Of a stretch of DNA of 5,009 nt, positions 1-4,711 are shown piece by piece. The DNA is from Methanoregulaceae archaeon (lineage in GTDB: Archaea; Halobacteriota; Methanomicrobia; Methanomicrobiales; Methanospirillaceae). The stretch is taken from NCBI GenBank assembly GCA_019695435.1, contig JACTVF010000203.1, positions 1 to 5,009 on the forward strand, in the 5' to 3' direction. Position 1 is the first letter of the stretch. Every line of letters begins with the position of its first letter. The notes below the pieces were generated by a model. The model had not been told where the DNA came from. It saw nothing but the letters and a program-made list of their open reading frames with translations, and made no database searches. A program made the position numbers and the translations under genes.

Positions 1-400
1 CGAAAGCCTCGAAATCCTTCAAGGCCGCCCGCACCGCCCGCGCATGAGCCTCGAATATCCGCTCGTCATTGCCGAGGAAACCCACGAGGGACACCGATTT
101 TGGTGGTGAAAAAGTGAAGTCGTAGAATATCCGCCGATTGGCCGTGTTTTTGTCGCCTTCAGTTCGCGTGGTGTTCTGGCGCTGAGTCAGCTTCTCGCCT
201 GTGCCCGGATGCTGATTCTCACACAACCGCAGAAAATCATCGGCGCGGACTTTTCCGGACAATCCGAGCCGCTCCGCACCCATGCCAACCCATTCACCGG
301 CCACGCGTTGCCCCTCGTCATAGTAATCGCCGACGCAGAGGTGTTCCTCAAAATATTCCCGCGCGTTCTTCAAGTTGTATTGCGTCTTTGCCGTAACCAC
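1..400 (-). CDS. MobF-family conjugative relaxase (TrwC/TraI-type), N-terminal part
   Basis: This is the N-terminal 133 residues of a relaxase, the enzyme that nicks one strand at oriT and stays bound to the 5' end during conjugation. The remainder lies beyond base 1. Seen: a first helix with Y16, then a DYYDEG motif with Y26-Y27, matching the spaced paired tyrosines of TrwC-type enzymes. Next come GEWVGMGAERLGLSG (residues 35-49), HPGTGEKL (64-71) and FYDFTFSPPKSVSLV (92-106). In MobF proteins the acidic residue of this last block (here D94) assists the catalytic tyrosine. The metal-binding His triad and any helicase domain would lie outside the window. The start is GTG at 398-400. It is the only start codon between the upstream in-frame TGA and the conserved region, and it gives the expected VVTAKTQYN opening. 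No clear Shine-Dalgarno is visible. The gene is divergent from 483 across an 82-bp spacer. Family assignment is strong; subfamily is not resolved. Confidence 0.93.
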   Translation of the reverse strand, partial: MVTAKTQYNLKNAREYFEEHLCVGDYYDEGQRVAGEWVGMGAERLGLSGKVRADDFLRLCENQHPGTGEKLTQRQNTTRTEGDKNTANRRIFYDFTFSPPKSVSLVGFLGNDERIFEAHARAVRAALKDFEAF

Positions 401-434
401 ACCACGGACATTACACGGACTGGGCGCGGTCTTT

Positions 435-449
435 GTGTGCCTGGCACAC
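435..449. promoter_or_regulatory. Perfect 15-bp palindrome in the divergent spacer (operator or oriT hairpin candidate)
   Basis: GTGTGCC, one central T, then GGCACAC is a perfect 7-bp inverted repeat. It sits midway between the divergent relaxase start (400) and the 483 start. Its position suits an operator controlling both genes, or a relaxase-recognition hairpin. The minus strand downstream of it carries GTGGTGTGGTTA at about 395-406, which loosely resembles the F-type nic region, but it overlaps the relaxase start. An AT-rich TTATGAT at 465-471 could be a -10 for the plus-strand genes, with no convincing -35. The palindrome is seen; its role is inferred. Confidence 0.4.
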
Positions 450-482
450 CGTCATTCCCTCGAATTATGATGAACTGCCCCC

Positions 483-761
483 ATGAGCACGACCGCGACT
501 CTGAAGCCGGGCAACCGACTGTGGGGCATTTACCACACCGACCGGGAATATGCCCGCGTGATGGGTGATCCACTTCGCACCGTGGTTGAAGCTCCCACAA
601 AACTCGCCGCCGAGGAAGAAGCCGCCCGACTCGGTTTCAGTGACCCGTGGGCACATCCGGTCGCGGCAACTGAATTGAAGCGGGCACAATGGCTCCCAAA
701 ACGTCGACCGGGACATCGGCAAGAACTCATGCACAAACGATCCCGCTGCATCCACGTTTGA
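483..761 (+). CDS. Small conserved-looking hypothetical protein next to the relaxase (92 aa)
   Basis: Function unknown. The 92-residue product starts MSTTATLKPGNRLWGIYHTD. It has a short segment RVMGDPLRTVVEAPTKLAAEEEAARLGF (residues 25-52) that looks like a compact alpha/beta fold with one acidic helix. A Trp-rich stretch (PWAHPV, QWLPKRRPGHR) follows, with a basic C-terminal tail. It has no signal peptide or membrane segment, so it is probably cytoplasmic. The start ATG follows a C-run with no Shine-Dalgarno, and no alternative start fits better. The TGA at 759-761 is 2 bp before the next gene's ATG, implying co-transcription. I have an unverified memory of similar proteins next to TrwC-type relaxases in Verrucomicrobia. 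The basic tail could suit nucleic-acid contact, but no known DNA-binding motif is visible. Confidence 0.72.
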   Translation: MSTTATLKPGNRLWGIYHTDREYARVMGDPLRTVVEAPTKLAAEEEAARLGFSDPWAHPVAATELKRAQWLPKRRPGHRQELMHKRSRCIHV

Positions 762-763
762 TT

Positions 764-1018
764 ATGCAAACACCATCCACAACTCAATTACACACCGCCA
801 TCGAGGTGCTCAAGAGATACGGCGAATACATCAACCACAAAGCCGAAAACATAGTCGTTCAACTGCCAAACACGCATTTCGGCGGCAGCTTGGCCGCACG
901 AGTTGAAGTGTTAAACATCGAGCAAGTCACCCGAATTCAGACCGTGGTTGCGCAGTTGGAAAAATGGCGTGACGAGTTGCTGCAACAGAAGAGGCAGTGT
1001 GTTTCTCATCATGTTTAA
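764..1018 (+). CDS. Small helical hypothetical protein (84 aa), paired with the upstream gene
   Basis: Function unknown. The product is 84 residues and mainly helical: helix 1 is roughly TTQLHTAIEVLKRYGEYINHKAEN (6-29), and helix 2 is roughly NIEQVTRIQTVVAQLEKWRDELLQQKRQ (51-78). The two helices are amphipathic, and helix 2 could form a coiled coil or dimer interface. They are joined by a short Gly/Asn loop. No membrane segment or signal peptide is seen. The ATG at 764 was chosen over an in-frame ATG at 689. The 689 start would overlap the upstream gene by over 70 bp and add a low-complexity Thr/Ser/Ala leader, whereas 764 lies 2 bp after the upstream stop. It ends where the non-coding site array begins. 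It may be an accessory factor of DNA processing, judged from position only. Confidence 0.7.
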   Translation: MQTPSTTQLHTAIEVLKRYGEYINHKAENIVVQLPNTHFGGSLAARVEVLNIEQVTRIQTVVAQLEKWRDELLQQKRQCVSHHV

Positions 1019-1091
1019 GACAAGGCACGCGTTACTCCTTCGCCAGCGAAGGAATATGGTTCCAGGCAATAGCCGTGGAATAGCCAAGCCA

Positions 1092-1118
1092 CAGCCACGC
1101 GCTAGCCAGAATTTTCAA
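1092..1118 (+). repeat. Left copy of the array-bounding direct repeat
   Basis: A block reading CAGCCACGC, GC, TAGCCAGA, ATTTTCAA. It recurs at 1353-1381 with two substituted bases after CAGCCACGC and two extra bases before ATTTTCAA. The pair brackets the dense core of the CCACG array. A shorter outer repeat, TTCCAGGCA, occurs at 1060-1068 and again at 1399-1407, in the same outside position relative to each block on the left and right. Confidence 0.75.
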
Positions 1119-1352
1119 TCATTTCCACGGACCATCCACGTTCACGGGCATTCCACATTCTTTCCACGAACGCGATTTATCCACGGTCACAGACTTGGCA
1201 CATCCACGATTAATCCACGGCTTAGTCATTTCCACGATTCAGGCACAATCATATATCTTCCACGGACACAATCTTTCCATGCACATTCCGCAGTCCTGAG
1301 TTTTCCATTTCCACGGATTGTCCGCCGACACAAATTTTCCACATATTCGGAG

Positions 1353-1381
1353 CAGCCACGCCATAGCCAGATTATTTTCAA
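1353..1381 (+). repeat. Right copy of the array-bounding direct repeat
   Basis: Reads CAGCCACGC, CA, TAGCCAGA, TT, ATTTTCAA, so it matches the 1092-1118 block apart from two substitutions and a 2-bp insertion. It ends about 60 bp before the start of the HTH-like gene. Two such blocks at the edges suggest the array grew by segmental duplication, or that the blocks are separate boundary binding sites. Confidence 0.75.
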
Positions 1382-1440
1382 GCCGGCTCCATTCCAATTT
1401 CCAGGCAGCTTTCACACATCAACCAACCATCTTCCAGCGT

Positions 1441-1893
1441 ATGTCCACAATTGATCCCAGCACTATCCGCAAAGCAATCGCGGAGTTTAAACCCAAACGC
1501 CCACCCAAATTCCACGAACTGCTCGCGGCAAAGGAGTGGATCGTGGAATTGCGCCAGAAGGGGGCATCGTATGAATCCATTGCCGACCTGTTGACCCAAC
1601 ATTACGTCCCGATCAGCACATCAGGCATCGCCATGTTCTGCCATCAAGTGCTCGGTGAAAGCGTTCGACCACGCAGACGCCCGGGACGAAGACGCTCGCC
1701 TGCTTCCACGTCAACGAATGGCGGAGCAACGACCTCTGATGCAATGCCAGCAAGCGAACCCAGCAAATCGGCCGAACCGTCTGCCAATTCCAACGGCAAC
1801 GAAGCTTCATTGGCTCGCACGCGCGGACCGCGCATAGCTCAAATCCGCAAACTCACCCCGCAACACAATGAAAAGACTGATTCTCATCCTTAA
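1441..1893 (+). CDS. Small HTH-like DNA-binding protein with basic, disordered tail (TraK-like by position)
   Basis: This is a 150-residue protein, probably the one that binds the array upstream. Residues 24-71 (KFHELL..KEWIVELRQKGASYESIADLL, then VPISTSGIAMFCHQVL) read as a helical domain. ASYESIADLL-x-x-H-x-VPISTSGIAMF looks like a helix-turn-helix of the kind found in small conjugation and plasmid DNA-binding proteins. An arginine-rich patch (RPRRRPGRRR, 76-85) follows, then a Ser/Asn/Ala/Pro-rich, probably disordered tail. The start ATG at 1441 was chosen because an in-frame ATG at 1318 lies inside the site array and would add an unrelated leader. There is no clear Shine-Dalgarno. The end overlaps the next gene by 26 bp, so the two are likely translated together. 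Order and context match RP4 TraK, which binds the oriT leader; sequence homology to TraK is not claimed. Autoregulation through the array is plausible. Confidence 0.82.
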   Translation: MSTIDPSTIRKAIAEFKPKRPPKFHELLAAKEWIVELRQKGASYESIADLLTQHYVPISTSGIAMFCHQVLGESVRPRRRPGRRRSPASTSTNGGATTSDAMPASEPSKSAEPSANSNGNEASLARTRGPRIAQIRKLTPQHNEKTDSHP

Positions 1894-2560
1894 CGGCAAA
1901 GGCGGTGTCGGCAAAAGCTTCTTCGCCGTCAATTTTGTCCAATATCTCAAAGACAAGGGCATTGCCCATGTCGCGATTGACAGCGACAACGAGAACTCGA
2001 CCTTGAAACGGTTTCACCCCGACACCCGCTTCCTGGACTTGTCCAAACGACGCGCGCTCGACGGCATTTTCGAGGCGTTGGAAAAGGCAAATCTGGTCGT
2101 CATGGACTGCCGCGCCGCGTCCACCGACCTGTTCATTGAATTCTTCACTGAAATTGACCTGTTCACCGTGCTGTCCGCGCTCGGCGCAAAACTCACGCTC
2201 GTCATGCCGGTGAACCATGAGTCGGACAGTGTGGAACAAATCCAGCGGCTCACGGACGAGTTCGGAGACAAATGCGGCTACGTCATCGTCCGCAATGCCG
2301 CCCACAGCGACAGTTTCACGATCTTTGAAACGTCTGAAGTTCATGCGTTGCTCAAAGACAAGTTCGGCGCGCGGGAAATCGGCATGAGCCGGATGCAGGA
2401 CTGGCTGGTTGAGGCGCTTAACGCCGAGAATCTGACCGTCACAGCGGCGGTTAAACATCCTGCGTTCAGCCTGCTCGACCGGCAACGACTCCAAACCTGG
2501 CAGCGCAGGCTTTACACTGAAATTGAATCTGCCGCTGGCCTTCTTTTGCCCGCGAAATAA
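1868..2560 (+). CDS. ParA/MinD-family ATPase (TraL-like by position)
   Basis: This is a 230-residue, cytoplasmic, deviant-Walker P-loop ATPase. Seen: Walker A GKGGVGKS at residues 10-17, with the signature lysine K11 plus K16; DSDNENS at 38-44, in the switch I/A' position; and Walker B LVVMD ending at D80, followed by CRAAS. The length fits the short ParA/TraL type, which has no N-terminal HTH. Family members dimerise on ATP, bind DNA non-specifically, and position plasmids or protein complexes. In RP4 a ParA-like TraL lies between traK and traM, the same order as here. The start lies inside the end of the upstream gene and the stop TAA shares an A with the next ATG, so translational coupling is expected. 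No separate ParB gene is visible; the 1441 product could serve as the partner. A plasmid-partition role remains a reasonable alternative to a transfer role. Confidence 0.9.
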   Translation: MKRLILILNGKGGVGKSFFAVNFVQYLKDKGIAHVAIDSDNENSTLKRFHPDTRFLDLSKRRALDGIFEALEKANLVVMDCRAASTDLFIEFFTEIDLFTVLSALGAKLTLVMPVNHESDSVEQIQRLTDEFGDKCGYVIVRNAAHSDSFTIFETSEVHALLKDKFGAREIGMSRMQDWLVEALNAENLTVTAAVKHPAFSLLDRQRLQTWQRRLYTEIESAAGLLLPAK

Positions 2561-2928
2561 TGGCCACCCCAAACACAAAACCTGACTTCGACGAGGAATT
2601 CGACAGGGCCGTCGCCGAATGGCGCGAAAGATATCGGCTGCGTGAAGACGATGCGGTGTTGCTGCTAATCGAACTGTTTCGTATTCACCAGCAACACTGG
2701 GACGAACTTCGTCACCGGGAACTTCCTGCGTTCGGTGAGTTCCGGGCGGACATCTGCAAGCTCGTCGAGGCAGCACGGACCTTTCAGGGACAAACAGCGG
2801 CGTTGTTGGAACTGCTGCGAAATCAGCCACCGGCTTCACACGCGGCGCGGATTACTCGTGCTGCGGCCATCTTCGCGGCCTTGGCAAGTCTGCTCGCCGG
2901 TTATCTCATCGGGAGGGCTTGGCCATGA
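2560..2928 (+). CDS. Small C-terminally membrane-anchored protein (TraM-like by position)
   Basis: This is a 122-residue protein. It has a charged, helical cytoplasmic part: residues 10-54 include FDRAVAEWRERYRLREDDAV, then LLLIELFRIHQQHWDEL. A second helix at about 60-87 (FRADICKLVEAARTFQGQTAALLELL) could form a coiled coil. A short Pro-rich linker leads to one hydrophobic segment at about 101-118 (AAAIFAALASLLAGYLIG), ending in RAWP. That layout predicts a tail-anchored inner-membrane protein with its bulk in the cytoplasm. It starts within the ParA stop codon (TAATG) and ends in an ATGA overlap with the coupling-protein gene. RP4 TraM is also a small protein with a C-terminal membrane segment placed after TraL; I infer analogy, not proven homology. 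It could tether the ParA-like ATPase or the DNA complex to the membrane near the coupling protein. Confidence 0.82.
   Translation: MATPNTKPDFDEEFDRAVAEWRERYRLREDDAVLLLIELFRIHQQHWDELRHRELPAFGEFRADICKLVEAARTFQGQTAALLELLRNQPPASHAARITRAAAIFAALASLLAGYLIGRAWP
2911..2917 (+). promoter_or_regulatory. Strong Shine-Dalgarno for the coupling-protein gene
   Basis: GGGAGGG lies 7 bases before the ATG at 2925. It is the only obvious Shine-Dalgarno in the window, and it decides the start in favour of ATG 2925 over the in-frame TTG at 2919. It also encodes the end of the upstream membrane segment, so it serves two purposes. Confidence 0.75.
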
Positions 2929-4409
2929 CATTCCAATTCATTCCTTTCAGTCCGATAGTGCCGCCACCAGACCTCATTCTCGCCTTGAGGCATCCGCAAT
3001 GCTTTTTCATCGCTGGCGGCATTCTGTTGGCACTCATCGCGGCTTGGTTGCTGTTTGTTCCGCATAACCGCAAAAATGTCGTCGCGCGACTCGGTGGTCT
3101 GAGATGGAAGCGGAATCAGTTTTGTCGCGGCTGGCTGATTACCGGCGACACCGGCTCCGGCAAGACGAGTTCCGGCATCAATCAGCTTGCCCACCAAGTG
3201 TTTCAGAACGAGCCAACGTGGGGCGGCCTCTGTATTGACGAGAAAGGCATTTATTGGGAGACGCTCGCCGCGATGGCAAAGCATTACGGCCGTGAACGCG
3301 ACCTGATTCATCTTCAAATCCGCGCGGACGACACAGATTCACAGTGGACACCAATTCACCGTTACAACCTGACTGGAGACCGCAGCATTCCTTTCACGAC
3401 TTACGCCAAATTCATCGTGGACACGGCCACGAGTCTTGGTCAGGGTGGGGACAAGGGATTTTTCAAAAGTCAGGCACAGACCCACATCGCCCACGCGCTC
3501 GAAATGCTATTTGAATTGGGCCGGCCCGTGACACTGCTCGACGCCTTCGAATTGTTATCCGACCGCGAATCGCTCGAAGAGGAAATGGAAAATCTTGAGC
3601 AACTTCTTCAAACGCCACGCCGTGAAGCCGTGTATGCACATTTCGCGAACCGCTTTCTAAATCAGCCCGAAGAACAGTCGGGCGGCGTCCGTGAAACCAT
3701 CGGCAATTATCTCCAATACTTTTTGACCCCCGAAGTGGCTGAGGTTTTCTGCACCGGGGAGAGCACGTTCGACTTCGCCGCGATTGACCAAGGCAAAATT
3801 ATCCTGACCACCATGCCGCAGAAATTCCAGACCGAGCGGCGTTACGTGAACACGTTCCTTAAGTTGCTTTATTACAACCACGCCTTGCGCCGCTTCGACA
3901 AAGCCAAGGCCGACCGGGCCAAGACCAACCTCCTTATCCTCTGGGCCGACGAAGCACAGCGATTTATGACCGCCAGCGAAGACGGAACGAGCGATTACAA
4001 CTGCGTGGACGTAATCCGCGAAGCAGGCACAACCATCGTCGCCGCTGCACAAAGCACAACGTCATTCGTGCCACCACTCGGCAACGACAAATCGAAGGTG
4101 CTCACGCTGAATCTCCGCAACCGCATCATCTTCCGTGCTGCCGACGAGGCTGATGCCGTCCAGGCCGCTGATTTCCTCGGTAAAAAGCGCGTTGTGAAAC
4201 GCTCATGGGGGTTCAGCGCCGGCAAGCGCAATGTCAATTACTCTGAAACCGAGGAACACAAAATTAAACCCCACAAGCTCCGAAATCTCCGCGACCACGA
4301 GTGCGTGCTCGTCCATTGCGAGCGCGGCTTCCGCCGCGTCATCCTGCCGCCGTTGGAATCGGACGGGACAGTGGCAAAGTGGTTTTCACGATGGAGGCGA
4401 TTCGTGTAA
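2925..4409 (+). CDS. Type IV coupling protein (VirD4/TrwB/TraG-type ATPase)
   Basis: This is a 494-residue membrane-anchored ATPase that would recruit relaxase-DNA to the type IV secretion channel and pump DNA. Seen: one N-terminal membrane segment at about 26-45 (CFFIAGGILLALIAAWLLFV) followed by PHNRK, so the C-terminal body should be cytoplasmic. Walker A is GDTGSGKT (74-81) and Walker B is LLILWADEAQRF, with D342-E343. Downstream is AAAQSTTSF (Q376), the sensor-like motif expected after Walker B in this family. A helical insert between the Walker motifs (about 200-290, including LSDRESLEEEMENLEQLL) fits the all-alpha domain. The length is close to TrwB. Most relatives carry two membrane segments, but only one is clear here. 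Start ATG 2925 has a strong Shine-Dalgarno and overlaps the upstream stop (ATGA). It is last in the four-gene operon. Confidence 0.93.
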   Translation: MTFQFIPFSPIVPPPDLILALRHPQCFFIAGGILLALIAAWLLFVPHNRKNVVARLGGLRWKRNQFCRGWLITGDTGSGKTSSGINQLAHQVFQNEPTWGGLCIDEKGIYWETLAAMAKHYGRERDLIHLQIRADDTDSQWTPIHRYNLTGDRSIPFTTYAKFIVDTATSLGQGGDKGFFKSQAQTHIAHALEMLFELGRPVTLLDAFELLSDRESLEEEMENLEQLLQTPRREAVYAHFANRFLNQPEEQSGGVRETIGNYLQYFLTPEVAEVFCTGESTFDFAAIDQGKIILTTMPQKFQTERRYVNTFLKLLYYNHALRRFDKAKADRAKTNLLILWADEAQRFMTASEDGTSDYNCVDVIREAGTTIVAAAQSTTSFVPPLGNDKSKVLTLNLRNRIIFRAADEADAVQAADFLGKKRVVKRSWGFSAGKRNVNYSETEEHKIKPHKLRNLRDHECVLVHCERGFRRVILPPLESDGTVAKWFSRWRRFV

Positions 4410-4460
4410 GCTAGCACCCTTGGGCGCATCCGCGAATGGTTGCAAAAGCATCACGCCCTC

Positions 4461-4474
4461 TGGGCCACCGCCCA
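4461..4474 (+). terminator. Weak hairpin downstream of the transfer operon (possible terminator)
   Basis: TGGGC, loop CACC, GCCCA forms a 5-bp GC-rich stem about 50 bp after the coupling-protein stop. No T-run follows, so a factor-independent terminator is doubtful. It could be a processing or attenuation hairpin, or chance. Confidence 0.22.
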
Positions 4475-4503
4475 GTTAACCGCTCACAGAATAGCCGTTT
4501 CAA

Positions 4504-4638
4504 CCGCGTGGCGCCGCTTTACGCGGCCCACCACGTGAGGCTGAAGTCCCTTTTACGCGGCCCTCTGCTAAATTCTTGCCTAAACCCGTACCCGGCGTAC
4601 GATGCCTGTCGCGTGAGGCTAAAAGCCTTTTACGCGAC
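4504..4638 (+). repeat. Three related hairpin units (REP-like) in the 4410-4711 intergenic region
   Basis: Each unit has an outer arm ending in CGT, then G, an inner stem or core, TTT, and ACGCG. Unit 1 (4504-4526): CCGCGT, G, GCGCCGC, TTT, ACGCGG. Unit 2 (4531-4560): CCACGT, G, AGGCTGAAGTCCC, then TTTT and ACGCGG. Unit 3 (4608-4638): GTCGCGT, G, AGGCT, AAA, AGCCT, TTT, ACGCGAC, a strong two-part hairpin. Units 2 and 3 are nearly identical from GTGAGGCT to TTTTACGCG, differing by two substitutions and one base of length. This pattern fits REP-like or small mobile hairpin elements, rather than terminators, as no T-run follows. The rest of this roughly 300-bp gap holds only the small inverted repeats listed separately. 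No convincing gene is seen. Confidence 0.68.
4587..4601. repeat. Perfect small inverted repeat between hairpin units 2 and 3
   Basis: CGTAC, loop CCGGC, GTACG is a perfect 5-bp inverted repeat. It differs in sequence from the flanking hairpin units, so it could be a separate binding site or a spacer palindrome. Confidence 0.45.
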
Positions 4639-4679
4639 CAACGAATCCGCATGGCTTATGGGAAACAGTCAGAAATGCC

Positions 4680-4703
4680 GGCCAAACTTTCATAAATTTG
4701 GTC
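4680..4703. promoter_or_regulatory. AT-rich inverted repeat just before the last gene (operator candidate)
   Basis: GGCCAAA and TTTGGTC form an inverted repeat with one mismatch around a 10-bp AT-rich centre (CTTTCATAAA), ending 8 bp before the ATG at 4712. The position suits an operator or a start-region hairpin of the 4712 gene. No clear -35/-10 pair was recognised. Confidence 0.3.
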
Positions 4704-4711
4704 ATTAAACC

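Larger units (their letters stand above)
1060..1447 (+). repeat. Phased array of degenerate [A/T]TCCACG[G/A] sites (oriT accessory or centromere-like region)
   Basis: This fills the roughly 420-bp gap between coding regions. Exact CCACG begins at 1095, 1125, 1136, 1164, 1181, 1204, 1215, 1232, 1260, 1311 and 1356, all on the plus strand. There is a single inverted copy, CCGTGGAA, at 1073-1080. Close variants (CCACA or CCAT) begin at 1153, 1277, 1305 and 1339. From 1125 to 1356 the successive steps are 11, 17, 11, 17, 23, 11, 17, 28, 17, 28, 6, 28 and 17, all close to multiples of about 5.6 bp. The steps are not multiples of 3, which argues against a coding origin. Many copies are preceded by TT or AT, giving TTCCACGG at 1123, 1258 and 1309. 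Weaker TCCA/TCACA matches continue to the 1441 start. It lies directly upstream of the gene for a small DNA-binding protein, the arrangement of oriT leader or parC sites. The sites are seen; the role is inferred. Confidence 0.75.

Noticed and set aside
442..458. TGGCAC resembling a sigma-54 -24 element
   Set aside because: The matching -12 TTGC element is absent at the required spacing, and TGGCAC is part of the palindrome.
1060..1447. CRISPR array
   Set aside because: The repeated motif is only 7-8 bases, spacing is 6-28 bp and spacers are not of constant length. No cas-like gene is seen.
948..1454. Open frame through the CCACG array
   Set aside because: The repeat steps (6, 11, 17, 28 bp) shift frame, and the product is a His/Pro/Phe/Thr-rich by-product of the repeated motif. 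It overlaps the 764 gene and the 1441 start.
1853..2839. Long open frame of 328 codons on the minus strand
   Set aside because: It lies antisense to the ParA-like gene and most of the next gene, both of which have clear motifs or overlap-coupled starts. Its translation shows no recognisable domain. It is explained by GC-rich third positions on the plus strand.
3657..4052. Minus-strand open frame inside the coupling-protein gene
   Set aside because: It is antisense to conserved regions, including Walker B, and has no supporting motif.
4504..4638. Integron attC sites
   Set aside because: The expected GTTRRRY/RYYYAAC core sites are absent, and the units do not follow gene cassettes.
4436..4708. 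Open frame across the hairpin units
   Set aside because: It runs through three imperfect repeats and has no domain-like pattern. The repeats fold as DNA or RNA and show compensatory arm changes, so a protein-coding reading is unlikely.
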